A stretch of DNA of 64,000 bases from Channallabes apus (GCA_030522415.1 CM060124.1:21013754-21077753); one strand, 5' to 3'; positions 45,471-57,789 are shown, counted from the stretch's first letter. Notes: a model not told the origin generated them from the sequence alone. A program made the numbers and translations.

Positions 45471-46727
45471 TACTGAGTTAGTTCATTTTTGCAGTCCTTG
45501 TGATACTTACAGTATAGCTAACCTATACTTGCTTAAAAATGTAACAACTTCTATTACCAGTATTTTATCATTGGAGTACTGTTTGTGTAGTGTTTTTGTG
45601 AAGGCTCGTAGTTCCTCAGGGTTGTATTTGGAACCCATTTCTGATTGTAGGGACATTATATAAATCCTTACAATATTCAAGAATTTTCAAAAAGTGAAAG
45701 TTTGAAGTATGAACATGCATCACAGAAAGATGCATGATAAGTGATAAAACAAAATGTTGGATAACATCAAAATTATACTTATCATATCACAGCAAGCACG
45801 TGCAAAGATAGACTCCAGGTGGAGCAGAGATGGTCCCCGGCCCTTTGACTTTTTCCCTCTGACTCGATAAGTGCCTCTTTAACAGGACTGATTTAATGTT
45901 ATATTTTATCTTATATCATATTTTATATTACAATTTAAATTATATTTTAATGGAAATTGTTACAATACTGACAACTGTATTTGAGTTCTAATTCTGTGAT
46001 ATTGCATTAGACCCTTCCCTTGCCCCTCCCCTGTCGATTTGCATGCCACAGCAACCAAATCATGCAGATCAAGCACCCTACAGACCGACAGTCTCACACA
46101 CCCCACAAACTGTGTGAATTTGCAACAGACCGGTAACAATATTGTGCCCTAAGCCAGTAGTAAACAAAACGTATATGAACAAGTGACTAATCTAATGTAA
46201 ATGCTAATAGTGTACATCCGGCGGCAGCGACTGTGCGGAGAAGAGGTGATCAGTAAAGCAGGATAGGTACAACATAAGCCATAGACAGAAGAGGACACAA
46301 AATTGGTCTGAGTTTATTTACTGCAGAAAAATAATGTTGTAACTCATTTTCTCTGAGACTCTCGTGATTAACCTCGACCCGAAGAGCCGTTTTTCTCGCC
46401 CACCAACGAATGTGCCATTCTGGTTGACTGGTCATGTATTAAATGGTCAATACTGCAAGACCATTGTCAATGTGTAAAAGATGAGTACTACTGTATTTTT
46501 TTTCTAGAAAATATGTAATCTTTGATTACAGTTGATATTGTCTGCTACTTATGCTCTGTAAAGTCTTCATAACGCCTCTAATCTTTATCGATTGGTGATT
46601 TCTGAGGCTGGTAACTCTAAATGAACTTCATATTCATTCATTCATTGATTCATTTATTGATTCTTTTTTTAAGTTCTGGTCTTGCTTTCCTGGGATGGTC
46701 TTCATTTGCATTTTAGAGCATTTTGGC
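45471..46727. other. Interval without recognised gene
   Basis: No coding or repeat family recognised on either strand. Confidence 0.35.
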
Positions 46728-47076
46728 CGGTTTAGTGGTTAGCAATGTCGCCTTGTACCTCCAGGGTTCGGGTTCGATTCCAGGCCAGGCTCGATTCCCG
46801 TCTCTGTGTACATGTTCTCTCTGTGCTTGGTGGGTTTCCTCAGGTTACTCCGGTTTCCTTCCCCAGTCTAAAAACATGCAGATTAGGCTAATTGGCGTTT
46901 CCAAATTGCCCTGTGCGAGTGTGTGTATGTGTGTCTGCCCTACGATGGATTGGCACCATGTCCAGGATGTACCCCGCCCTGTACCCTAAGTTTAGGGTCT
47001 GAGATAGGCTCCAGGCCCCCCACTACCCTGTATACAGGATAAAGCGTTATAGAAGATGAGTGAGTAAGTGAGTAAC
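46728..47076 (+). repeat. V-SINE with 9-bp duplication, inside another SINE
   Basis: Head (cggtttagtggttagcaatg) slightly truncated, box B, core and 3' module are complete, with a GAGT-type tail. The duplication cattttggc is at 46719-46727 and 47077-47085. The right copy is also the tail end of the tRNA-type SINE at 47077-47270, so this SINE inserted into that one. Confidence 0.85.
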
Positions 47077-47270
47077 CATTTTGGCAAGATGATCCTATCC
47101 AGAGTGACTTACATTTTATCTAGTGATATGAGCAATTGATGGCTAAGGGCCTTGCTCAAGGCCCCAACAGTGGCAGCTTGGTGGTCCTGGGGTTTGAACC
47201 TCGGACCTTGAGATAAATAGGCTGCTGAGCAACCCACTAAGCTACCTTCATGAGAGCCAGTTCCATCATG
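47077..47270 (-). repeat. tRNA-derived SINE, minus strand
   Basis: The minus strand reads gtagcttagtgggttgctca (box A-like), gtccgaggttcaaaccccag (box B) and agctgccactgttggggcct, then the tail ataaaatgtaagtcactctg. It is the most complete copy of this family here. Confidence 0.7.
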
Positions 47271-47639
47271 CTGCGGGCTGGATGGATTTTGCAACTGCAT
47301 TTTAAAATACTGTTCTTGCAAGAACTATTCCAGATCATGACCTTCATGTCTTAAAATATCAACTGACTGTTATTGAGGTTGCTGTTGATACTCAATAACC
47401 CAATGCCATATGTGTTATTTCATGCTTGGGAATCTCCAGAAATGTTCTGAAATGTCGAAAAATAAATCCAAAACTGGTACACTACTGTACATAAATAAAA
47501 TAAGTGCTACTGTAGGTCATTTTATTTATTTTTTTATTTTGTAAATAATAGCTTTTTCTTTGGCTCAAGCACCTCCCCTTCCACACTACAGTACGTCTGT
47601 GCACGGCTCTGCACCAAAGCATTTGTTGCTCAGTGTTAG

Positions 47640-47830
47640 GCTTTCTCATGTGCCAAGGAGAAGGCCCAGGTTCACTTACCAGCCACTGGATGCAGGGCAA
47701 ACTTAGTGCCGGTCCCAAGTCCGTATAAAAATAGGAGGCGTAAAACCTGTGCCAACTTAAATGTCTGGATCGGATGATGTGCTGTGGCGACCCCTTAACA
47801 GGAACAGCTGAAAGAACAACAACAAGAAAC
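47640..47830 (+). repeat. SINE body with RTE LINE 3' end
   Basis: ccagccactggatgcagggc, agtgccggtcccaagtccgt, gcgtaaaacctgtgccaact, then gatgtgctgtggcgacccct followed by taacaggaacagctgaaaga. The last part matches the end of the RTE LINE at 7889-7940, showing a shared tail. Confidence 0.65.
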
Positions 47831-48049
47831 ACTGCTTCACCAAGTAAGGCTTTATGCATTAGAAGGATTAGGTGGGATTTAAACTGGCAAGCGTGAACGT
47901 GAACTACGAGAGATTTAATATCACAATCAAAGGATTCGGATTCGGGAAATTTTGTTTTGTTGGGACTAAATGAACAAAAAAAAAAAAACCTGTATGCTTG
48001 ACAGCGTCATTGTCATGTGTTTGATTCTGAGCTCAGGTTACCCTGTGTG

Positions 48050-48066
48050 TGTGTGAGAGAGAGAGT

Positions 48067-48119
<53 letters not shown>

Positions 48120-48223
48120 TGTGTGTACAGTATGTGTAGTTTCACGTGTTTTTACCGTGTTTCTTGTCCAAAAAAAAAAAAAAAACATGCTGGTAAGCAG
48201 ATTTTCAACAACAAATTGTCACT

Positions 48224-48262
<39 letters not shown>
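48050..48262. repeat. (GA)n and (GT)n microsatellites
   Basis: An interrupted GA run at 48055-48119 runs into GT, and a second GT run of about 18 units lies at 48226-48262. Another GT run is at 48370-48398. Confidence 0.95.
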
Positions 48263-48267
<5 letters not shown>

Positions 48268-48366
48268 CCGAATATCCAATGTCAGTGACTTTAAGCATTA
48301 TAGGCAAATATTGGTGCTAGGAGATAAAACAATTATCGACAACAAAACACTAACATTCTACTGTAC

Positions 48367-48399
<33 letters not shown>

Positions 48400-48401
<2 letters not shown>

Positions 48402-49274
48402 AGTTACAGTTCAGCATTTTGAGTCAAGGTACTGTAATGAGAAAACATCCACATACAGTATAACCCATGTCAAATTGGTTAGTAAAAAAAACCCACTCAC
48501 AAGGCAAATATTATATTTTCGGTAAAAAAAATTAATAAACAAAAAAAGGTTTATGTACAATAAGTCACTTCTTATATAATTACTCCGGCGGCCTGAGTGA
48601 CCTGAGTGGATTTGGTTGAAAAAATCGTTTCGGTCGCATATGTTTATGTGAATCGAACAGATTGTGTTTGTATCACATGCCTCATACACGTTTCTCGCAC
48701 ACATAAGTGAGCTGTCCAGCCAGAAGTATGAGGAGGCATTTTAACAAGGCAGAAATCATTACCAGAGAACACTTTGATGCTTTCTTTATTCTTCTTTTTC
48801 AGCATTCTTTTGGTGAGATCTACCAAACCGTAAAATTAACCCCAAAGTACAGGAAGTGAATTTGGTTTTGGGGTTCAATAGAGCTGATCATAGCAACCGA
48901 TTGAAAACACATTACGACACACAAAACAAAATTTTTTTCATTTCAAAGCAGCTGCGGACAAACAGGAATAACAAACTAATGACAGATGTTCACGGAATAT
49001 GAAAAATTATTGCCGGTCTATTCAATTAAACACACACATGCACTACACACACAAAGTTTTCTCACAGACAGTTAATATGCTGTTGAGTCACAATAACGCA
49101 TCTTTGTCCTCGTGATGTCATCAGAAAGACCACATGCTGCTTTTTTGGGGGGTAGAATGTGGAACGAGCTGCCACTGAAGGCAGAGCTTGTGGGGGTAGT
49201 TTAGTATTTTAAAAATCTGTTTTTAATTTAAAAGGTTTTTTTCTATTTAGTTTTTTGCTCTGTAAGCATGAGTG
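48400..49274. other. Interval without recognised gene
   Basis: Small overlapping open frames only. No domain or repeat recognised. Confidence 0.35.
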
Positions 49275-49535
49275 GAGGTGGCACGGTGGTCCAGGTTCGA
49301 TTGGTGCCTCGGGTCTGTGTGCATGCAGTTTGTATGTTCTCCCTGTGCAGATTAGGTATTAGCATTGGTGTTCCAATTCCCAGTGTACAAATGAGCATGT
49401 GAGTGTATGTACTGTATGTGTGTGTGCCCTGGATGGATTGGCCCCTCTGTCCAGGCCTCGTGCCCCAAGTCTCCTGAGATGCTGCAGGCTCCAGCGGCCT
49501 CCACGACCCCGATTACAGGATGAAGCAGGATAAGT
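49275..49535 (+). repeat. V-SINE, diverged, with internal footprint
   Basis: Head ggtggcacggtggtccaggt with much of the box A region deleted, cores tttgtatgttctccctgtgc and gattgg, and the 3' module tctcctgagatgctgcaggc. It contains a TACTGTA in the GT-rich stretch. Confidence 0.7.
49410..49416. other. Tc1-type excision footprint (TACTGTA) in a V-SINE
   Basis: This copy reads gagtgtatgTACTGTAtgtgtgtgtgcc. The copy near 10282 reads gagtgtgtgTAtgtgtgtgtgcc. They differ by a CTGTA insertion at TA, plus one substitution. Confidence 0.55.
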
Positions 49536-49888
49536 GTTAGCTTTATTGTTGAACATAACTTCAGCTCAGTCGGGTGAACCAGTGCATTTACAAATATGTA
49601 GGGACAAAACCAGCGCCAGGAAATACCCAGTTCAACGAAAAGAGTACCCAATTAGTCCATACGTGCTTGGGTAAAAGGCTGAACCTTTTATAGGGCAATC
49701 TATAACATTTTTGAAAATTTAAAATCAAAATAATATATATATATATATATTTTTTTTTTAACTTTTGTGATTCTTTTTTTTTTTTCAAAAATCTTCATTG
49801 TTGTCATTTTTATGTTGCCAATCAAGGTCAGTGATGGGACCATATACGGATGCTCTACTGTCTAATAATTGTTCCTAAAAAGTATATA

Positions 49889-51508
49889 CAGTGGTGTGAA
49901 AAACTATTTGCCCCCTTCCTGATTTCTTATTCTTTTGCATGTTTGTCACACTTAAATGTTTCTGCTCATCAAAAACCGTTAACTATTAGTCAAAGATAAC
50001 ATAATTGAACACAAAATGCAGTTTTTAAATGAAGGTTTACGTTATTAAGGGAGAAAAAAAACTCCAAATCTACATGGCCCTGTGTGAAAAAGTGATTGCC
50101 CCCCTTGTTAAAAAACAACTTACCTGTGGTTTATCACACCTGAGTTCAATTTCTGTAGTCACCCCCAGGCCTGATTACTGCCACACCTGTTTCAGTCAAG
50201 AAATCACTTAAATAGGAGCTACCTGACACAGAGAAGTAGACCAAAAGCACCTCAAAAGCTAGACATCATGCCAACATCCAAAGAAATTCAGGAACAAATG
50301 AGAACAAAAGTAATTGAGATCTATCAGTCTGGTAAAGGTTATAAAGCCATTTCTAAAGCTTTGGGACTCCAGCGAACCACAGTGAGAGCCATTATCCACA
50401 AATGGCAAAAACAAGGAACAGTGGTGAACCTTCCCAGGAGTGGCCGGCCGATCAAAATTACCTCAAGAGCGCAGAGACAACTCATCCGAGAGGCCACAAA
50501 AGACCCCAGGACAACATGTAAAGAACTGCAGGCCTCACTTGCCTCAATTAAGGCCAGTGTTCACGACTCCACCATAAGAAAGAGACTGGGCAAAAACGGC
50601 CTGCATGGCAGATTTCCAAGGCGCAAACCACTTTTAAGCAAAAAGAACATTATGGCTCGTCTCAATTTTGCTAAAAAACATCTCAATGATTGCCAAGACT
50701 TTTGGGAAAATACCTTGTGGACCGACGAGACAAAAGTTTAACTTTTTGGAAGGTGCGTGTCCCGTTACATCTGGCGTAAAAGTAACACAGCATTTCAGAA
50801 AAAGAACATCATACCAACAGTAAAATATGGTGGTGGTAGTGTGATGGTCTGGGGTTGTTTTGCTGCTTCAGGACCTGGAAGGCTTGCTGTGATAGATGGA
50901 ACCATGAATTCTACTGACTACCAAAAAATCCTGAAGGAGAATGTCCGGCCATCTGTTCGTCAACTCAAGCTGAAGCGATCTTGGGTGGTGCAGCAGGACA
51001 ATGACCCCAAACACACCAGCAAATCCACCTCTGAATGGCTGAAGAAAAACAAAATGAAGACTTTGGAGTGGCCTAGTCAAAGTCCTGACCTGAAACCTAT
51101 TGAGATGTTGTGGCATGACCTTAAAAAGGCGGTTCATGCTAGAAAACCCTCAAATAAAGCTGAATTACAACAATTCTGCAAAGATGAGTGGGCCAAAATT
51201 CCTCCAGAGCGCTGTAAAAGACTCGTTGCAAGTTATCGCAAACGCTTGATTGCAGTTATTGCTGCTAAGGGTGGCCCAACCAGTTATTAGGTTCAGGGGG
51301 CAATTACTTTTTCACACAGGGCCATGTAGGTTTGGATTTTCTTTCTCCCTAAATAATAAAACCCCTCATTTAAAAACTGCATTTTGTGTTTACTTGTGTT
51401 ATCTTTGACTAATAGTTAAATGTGTTTGATGATCAGAAACATTTTGTGTGACAAACATGCAAAAGAATAAGAAACCAGTAGGGGGGCAAATAGTTTGTCA
51501 CACCACTG
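49889..51508 (+). mobile_element. Near-complete Tc1-like transposon, CAG-ended
   Basis: A 1620-bp element flanked by TA (49887-49888 and 51509-51510). The ends CAGTGGTGTGAAAAACTATT and (reversed) CAGTGGTGTGACAAACTATT begin long inverted repeats of about 215 bp, with an inner tttttcacacagggccatgt-type motif in both arms. The transposase frame is complete apart from one stop. Excision of such a CAG-ended element would leave TACAGTA or TACTGTA. Confidence 0.92.
50268..51290 (+). pseudogene. Tc1-type DD34E transposase with one premature stop
   Basis: A 340-codon frame starting MPTSKEIQEQ and ending GGPTSY. A helix-turn-helix lies at about 8-50 (AISKALGLQRTTVRAIIHKW), a GRPIKIT hook at about 59-65 and a second at about 66-115. 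The catalytic triad is D153 (WTDETKV), D244 (QQDNDPKH) and E279 (SPDLKPIEMLW), with 34 residues between the last two. The only damage I see is TAA at 50739-50741 (codon 158), five residues after the first catalytic Asp. The frame is identical on both sides. One base change to a sense codon would explain it, so the copy died recently or could still be mobilised in trans. It is a different family from the element at 32121-33690. Confidence 0.9.
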
Positions 51509-51567
51509 TATATGAGGGAAGAGTTAGCCGGTGTATGAGAACTGGCAAGATTAAATTGCATAGAAAA

Positions 51568-51605
51568 TAAAGAAAATAAATAAATAAATAAATAAATAAA
51601 TAAAT
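51568..51605. repeat. (AAAT)n microsatellite
   Basis: About nine tetranucleotide units. Confidence 0.9.
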
Positions 51606-52390
51606 GCAATAATGAAATTTAACTGCGGTCATGGAGTGAGTGCTTAATAAGTATTAAATAATTCTCATTTTAAAAAATATGTTCGTCTTTGCCTTTTTTT
51701 TTTTTTTTTTTTAATCAAATCCAGCATTTCATCTTCGGACTGTATATCCTAAATCATATTTTCATTTTTGCTCTGTTCTTTGGTAGTACAGTACCTATCG
51801 CACAGGGCTTTAGCTACTCGGATCAAAAATGTTCCCTGCAGCACAAAATGAAGTGAATTCCGGGTCAGTTGCTGCTGCTGGATCAGTTTCGAGTCTCATT
51901 ACATTCTCTCTAAAATCAGAAATGAAAGTCCAGTAATATCTGCACAAGTGAATCTTACTGAGGAGAACAAACTCAACTAAATGAATGTTGTACATTTGTA
52001 ATCACCCTGAAGAATAAATGAACAGTCTTGCATTTGTTTAATAGTGGATTACTAAACATCTGCTTGTCTTTTATTAGTAAGGTGGCTTTCCTAATTTGGC
52101 AGCCAATTTGTTCATCTTTGCATTATGTGGTTTTATCTACAATTGGAAACTGGGTTTTCAGATAGCCAAACCACAGCTGGTTAAAACTGTGCTCTCTGAT
52201 TATGTACAAAAACAACTCAAGGTTAGCGGCTCAGTCCAAGGCCGTATTGCCTGTTCGCACACGATTGTACAGCCAGACATATCAGCAAGCAGATTAACAA
52301 ATTGGTACAGGCAACAACGAGTCCATTTAGGAATCTGGCAAATTGGGTGCTGTGTTGAATATCTGAACTTGCGAAAATATTAACAAGAAC
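51606..52390. other. Interval without recognised gene
   Basis: It has a plus frame at 52096-52383 (95 codons) without a familiar motif, and a T run near 51700. The minus frame 52223-52774 runs into a SINE. Confidence 0.3.
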
Positions 52391-52402
52391 AATAATCTCT
52401 GA

Positions 52403-52675
52403 TGCATGTTCTCCCCGTGCTTGGTGGGTTTCCTCCGGGTACTCCGGTTTCCTCCCACAGTCCAAAGATATGCAGGTTAGGCTAATTGGCGTTCCCAAAT
52501 TGCCCGTAGTGTGTGATTGGATGTGTGAGTGTGTGTATGTGTGTGTGCCCTGCGATGGATTGGCCCCCTTTCCAGGGTGTACCCCGCCTAGTGCCCGAAG
52601 TCTCCTGGGATAGGCTCCAGGTCCCCGCAACCCTGAACACAGGATTAAGCGGTATAGAAAATTAATGAATGAATG
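52403..52675 (+). repeat. V-SINE, 5'-truncated, with 12-bp duplication
   Basis: It begins in the core at tgcatgttctccccgtgctt and runs to the GAAT tail. The perfect duplication aataatctctga lies at 52391-52402 and 52676-52687, so truncation occurred at insertion. Confidence 0.92.
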
Positions 52676-52797
52676 AATAATCTCTGACTGGGATTTGATC
52701 CAGGAGAAGGGTTTATCAAAGCTTAAAAACTCGAGCATAAGATTTGTTGGTTCATGTTTGAAAATTCTTAACATTACAGTGTCCTGACTGTCCTATG

Positions 52798-53115
52798 GAC
52801 AAAATTGTTTGGCCAAACCTGGACTGACATTGTATCCAAATACATATACTTTAATATGGAGTTGGTACTCGATTGGGTTGAGGTCAGGGCTCAATGTTAG
52901 GGCCAGTCGAGTTCTTCCATACCGAACTCATTAAACCATGTCTTTAAAGGGCCTTCCCTAAACTATTGTCACAAAGTTTGAAGCATGGCATTGACCAAGA
53001 TGTCTTGGTATGCTGAAGCATTAAGATTGCCCTTCACTATGGATAAGGGGTCTTATTGAAACACCTGAATTCAATAATTAACAGGTTTGGTCAAATACTT
53101 TTATCCATATACAGT
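52798..53115 (-). mobile_element. Tc1-like element, internally deleted
   Basis: tgtttggccaaacctggact at the left and ggtttggtcaaatactttta at the right are inverted ends. The interior has the family phrases attgggttgaggtcagggct, ttcttccataccgaactcat and taaaccatgtctttaaaggg. It is related to the element at 9107-9590. A TACAGTA at 53110-53116 sits inside the right terminus. Confidence 0.6.
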
Positions 53116-53116
53116 A
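53110..53116. other. Probable excision footprint (TACAGTA) in a Tc1 terminus
   Basis: The terminus reads ccataTACAGTAgtgtg. Family ends usually read ccataTAgtgta, so a CAGTA appears inserted. The comparison relies on memory of the family consensus. Confidence 0.4.
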
Positions 53117-53199
53117 GTGTGTCTAGCATTCAAAATTCATTTTCCCCATTTTTAATGGATGTAACTGCAGCCGAGTATAAATCACATCCCACACTGAAC

Positions 53200-53400
53200 C
53201 ACACGCCTTCTGATCTTATTAGACTTCTCTGTTGTTCCCAGTATCTATCAAGATACAAGGAAGGCATTTATCAAGACTCTACGCTGTTCTGGCACCTTGA
53301 TGGTGGAATGAACTTCCTCTAGATGTCCAAACAGCTGAGTCACTGAGTCAAAGCAAGCTTTGGATAAAGCTGCTAAATTAATTAACTTTTCATAATTCAT
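53200..53400 (+). pseudogene. LINE ORF2 C-terminal fragment
   Basis: Frames give FWHLDGG and then WWNELPLDVQTAESLS, the WNxLPLxxRxAxSLxxFKxxLKTHLF-type C-terminus found in several fish LINE groups. The end is decayed. The clade is not determined. Confidence 0.5.
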
Positions 53401-55917
53401 TAAACTAAAAAACTTCGACCCCACACAATGGCGCCTTCCATTTTCATCCATTCTACAGCCAACAGGAAGTCCAAGACAATCCAGATCATTTGATAGTGGG
53501 ATACCCATTGACTGATTACAAGTTTATGTCACAGCCACACACTAGATACTGTATCTTATAAACCTTTTGCACCTGATGTCACAACGCCATGGGCGCACCT
53601 ACTTCTAGGGAACACAAAGTACATTACTTAGAGTACCAAATGTCAGGGCCAAACCTGTTATACAAAAACCAGTCCTGGAAGCTCTTTCAGCAAGAAAACG
53701 GGTCTGAGAATGTTATGCCATCTTAAACAACACTTTGTGTGTGTAGGAATTGTTTCTAAGTCATTCCAAATTGCCTCCTAACTGTGTGTGTTGGTTCCCC
53801 AAGCTCCAAAGCTAACTAAATACTTACATTTAAAAGGCTAATCCCCAAACTCTCTCAAACCCCTGAACAAGAGCACTACTTGGTTTTTGGAACAACTGAA
53901 TCTATACCCTACATAGTGCACTAACTTTCCTTATGGTATTTGGGATACAGACTCCAGAACAGTTGCTAAGCATAAAATATCCGTGTGAGTTAATGTTACC
54001 TGCACATCATTTCATGAAGCGGAAAGCACAGCGTGTTCCATAGAATCATCTCTTTTTTGCAACAGATGCACTACATACTGTATATTAGCTTGAATAAGTT
54101 CAGCGAAACCAACTGCATTTGAAAATAATCAGCAGGGCAGAAGCTGTCAATTACTACAGTAGGATACTCTTTTATCTGCATCACACAGGACTGGGTAATC
54201 TGGTAGATACTGTAATCAGGTGGGTACAACAATGGGGTAATTCCCTTTTTTTTTTGGCCCTGAAATACGCCTCGAATGTTATTATCAACAAAAATGAATG
54301 GAAGCTTAATGGCAGTTAAAGGTGCTTTTACCATCTGCTGCTGTGATTGACGTCATGGTGGTCACATGACTGCAAAAAGGTCTGTAGAGTGTTTGTAGGA
54401 CCGGCATTAAACTACTGAATAAACACAATAAAAAGCTGTAGAGGCGGCCAGAAGAAAAACAAACCAGGATTCAAAGGCAGCAGCCGATCTAAGCACCACA
54501 CCATAAGCTGTTTCAAGCAAATCTGGTATTTAATACCAGATTTATTAATGAAATTGCAGAATCTCTGAGATTTATTGCTTTTTCTTTCAAATGGATTGTG
54601 CATAAAGAATCCAACATTTGCAAGACAAAAGACGCCAGCAGGTGTGAATTTGCATATAGTGTTAATATGCGTCTCCGCCTATACTTTGTAAAATGCTTTG
54701 TTTATGCTGCCACGTTTTCAGCCAAGCCCAGAGCAAGAGCCGGTCACAGATCAACCTACAGGAGGTTTCATCATGTACAGCCGGCAATTTAAGATGGCTT
54801 AAACCTGTAGCAAAAGAGCACTGAACAAATTTGTGCATTGAACAAATGGTAAAGTCACAGCAATCTGAAAAAAAATTCATCCGTCCATTTCATCGACGTG
54901 TAGCAAGGGTCCACTCACTGCATGCGATTTTCTGTTGCTCTAGTCTAGACAGAAAATTGCCCGCCTTTGTAACGTACATTTGCAATGTACCATATCAGCA
55001 ACAGCAAACAAAGGGTGACATGCCATGTACATAACTAATAATATTGCGCCATGCCAGTCGCTGAAACTGTCAACATTATCAAAGCATTAAGTTGTTATGC
55101 AATACGGGGCATTTTCTGTATACATATACAAATAACCCGTCAAACAGCGGCATATAATACCTCCACTAATTCTTCGCAGCCATCACGAAATCACAGCTAT
55201 TTTCCAAATCATCCATTTTCAGATCATTAGACTAGATAATACAGTGCTCTCCCATACTCCACTTTTTCATGCATGCAAGCACATAATATCATCAGCAGAT
55301 TCAGTAGGGTAAACAAGGATTAGAGGGCAAATAAAGTTCTATTTACCTTTCATAAGGGTAAACAGCGGGAGGTAACTGCATCCATCCTTTGTTTCGATTC
55401 TCTGTGCCAGGTCATGTTTTTTTAGAGATCAATTCTAGTCCATTAATTCTGACTTGGTTAATTGTAGGTACTGTAGGAAGTACTTTTTAAATGAGTTTCA
55501 TCTTCAAAGGAAGTGTGTTCTTGAAGCAATTAAAACCAGAGAGGGTGAAAAGCACTCGTAATGTTGTAAAATGTTGTTTTACAGGAAAACTAATTCCATC
55601 ACATTATCACCGGTTACCTTGAGTCCATCTAGTGATTCAGTTCCAACTGCGTAAAGCTCGGCATAATCAACCTTCTTGCCCATTAACATCTCTGGGATTG
55701 GTGTGTGTTACAGATTTTTTCCCCCCCTCTAATGTGCATTCTATAGCATTTTCCTCCTTAATGGAGGCCAAATCGCACAACACCCAGCTACCGCAGTTGA
55801 GAAAACCACTCTTCCACATTGTTTATAGCGCAATTCAGTATTCAAAATCCTAGACCTCTGTAGTTTAATGTTTTCGGCCATTATCTTGGGTCATTAAGAA
55901 CACACGCACTAGTGGGG
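53401..55917. other. Interval without recognised gene
   Basis: No recognised domain. At 53906-53950 a tagtgcact ... tttgggat block resembles one next to the candidate promoter at 42528-42590. Small open frames at 54119-54319, 54598-54792 and 54831-55034 have no motif. Confidence 0.3.
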
Positions 55918-56125
55918 AGTGTTGGCTCAGGCGGCTAAGACTCTAGATTGTTGATTTGAGCCCACCAGTGGTGTGCCGCTACACCCCATACTACCCAGCC
56001 ACTGCATGCACAGTGCTGATCCCAAGCCTGGTTAGAAAAATGGGAGGGTTGTGTCAGGAAGGACATCCAGTGTAAAATCTGTGTGGATTGAATGGTAGCG
56101 ACTTCTTGCTTGGAGCAGCCAATAC
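55918..56125 (+). repeat. tRNA-derived SINE with RTE-type tail
   Basis: tgttggctcaggcggctaag (box A-like), gatttgagcccaccagtg (box B-like), actacccagccactgcatgc, gtgctgatcccaagcctggt and gggagggttgtgtcaggaag are in order. The last part (tggtagcgacttcttgcttg, gagcagcc) is a decayed form of the RTE 3' end. Confidence 0.65.
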
Positions 56126-56843
56126 ATACAGTAGTTATTCAAAATATCCTCACCATATACGGGAAGGTTTTAAGATGTCTGCACTTCGACACTGCTGCTG
56201 ACATTTACTGTTTCTTGTCCCTAAAAGATGTCCTGTTGTGTTAGTAATGTCTTGACTTGTATACATGGTAGTACAGTAGACAGTAGTAGGCGGGCTGACA
56301 TTTGCATCTGCTCTCATGGTGCTCCTTCTGGTTTGGAGTCGGGCTTGGCAGTAGATTTGATGACAGGTTAGTGCCTACTATGGTGATGCACCTGCTACCT
56401 CTTGTGGACCACTTGGTGGTGGAGCGACAGCGGTAGTTATAGCGGTTTCTTGGATTAGTGATGGACTTGAAGGTGCGTCATCCTTGTTAACACTCATGGG
56501 ATCAATATATTTAAGAAACAATTCATGCTGTTTCTAGCTTCTTTTTAAAATTTGCAACCAGATAATGACATCATTTAGGCTCGCTGCGGTATTTCTCTGT
56601 CCTCAGTCTGTCCTCAAGTTAATGAATTCATAGGAGAATGATCTCATGCAAAGATTAACAAAATGGCATGGATGGTGGTTTTTACGAGGACATGTCAAGG
56701 AAAAAGAATAATGCTGTGATGGAGAATATTAACCAGGGCAAATTAAACAATTATTTATGTTGTAATTACTGTATTAGCGCCAGTGTTGTATTGTATGTTC
56801 TCAGACAGCACGGCTTCAAGTATTCCTTATACTAATGCATATT

Positions 56844-57789
56844 TGTCACGTTCTGCTAGATGTTGGACTGTGGGCATGAAGGTGAGGCATAGGCGCAGAG
56901 GGGATGCGGTGAAACAATGAAAGTCTTTAATAACAAAAACAAACAAACAACGAAAGTTGGCTAAAAACGTGTAGCATACTATAACAAGAACTCAAATACA
57001 CTTAAACATACACAGACTAGGGATTACAAACACTGATACAATACAGACTGGACAAGACAAGACACACTAAACAGACTAACGGACTAAACGCTAGGGACGC
57101 ATGTAAGGGATAAGCAAACACCAGACAGGCTTGGCTAGGTCTACTAGCTGTTAGGCCCATTGGCTGCTAAGCTAGCTAGTAGCCAAACAGACCAATTGCT
57201 AAACAGGCTAGTAGCCTGAGACCCAAGGGATGAACAGTCCAGGTACACAGCAGACTAGGTATGAAACAGACTAAGAACTCTAAAGGTTAGTTGCTAAACG
57301 GGTTAGTACCTACACAGACTAAGAGATAATCAGACGATGAGACTAGACAAATTCGAAGACTAGACAGGCTAAGATCTAAACATGTTAGTAGTGCATGGAT
57401 TAGTATTTATACAGACTAATAACTAAACATGCAATGTAGGTAACTTACACATGAGGGTAAACACAAAAGGCTAATTCTCCTAGAGGCTAATCCTGCTAGG
57501 AGACACACAGACATAATAATATAAACAATCTTAACTTAAAGCTCCATAAACAAAAAGGCCAACTATCATCAAAACAAAACCAGATCAAACAAAACCCACA
57601 TAACAGAACAGAAATTAATGCTCGACCCAGTTTCCCAGAACTAACAGCTATTTATAAGAATGCTAATGAGCTTCCTCAGTTCAGGTGAGCATCTGCGTCA
57701 CCTGACCGAGGAGCCTTCTGGGAAACTGAGTCTACGAACAAAACCTACAACACATAAACACTGCCCTCTAGTGGGCAACCCTCACAACA
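56844..57789 (-). mobile_element. Solo LTR or LTR fragment, minus strand
   Basis: Read on the minus strand it starts TGTTGTGAGGGTTGCCCACT, has a TATAAATAGC box (near 57650) and an ATTAAA-type polyadenylation signal (near 56925), and ends AGAACGTGACA, so it has TG...CA termini. The middle is full of short ctaaac/ctagta-type repeats. No clear flanking duplication. A 60-bp block near its 5' end is shared with the LTR at 63386. Gypsy-type is inferred. Confidence 0.5.

Noticed and set aside
52223..52774. 183-codon minus-strand frame
   Set aside because: Its middle is the reverse complement of a V-SINE. The frame is accidental.
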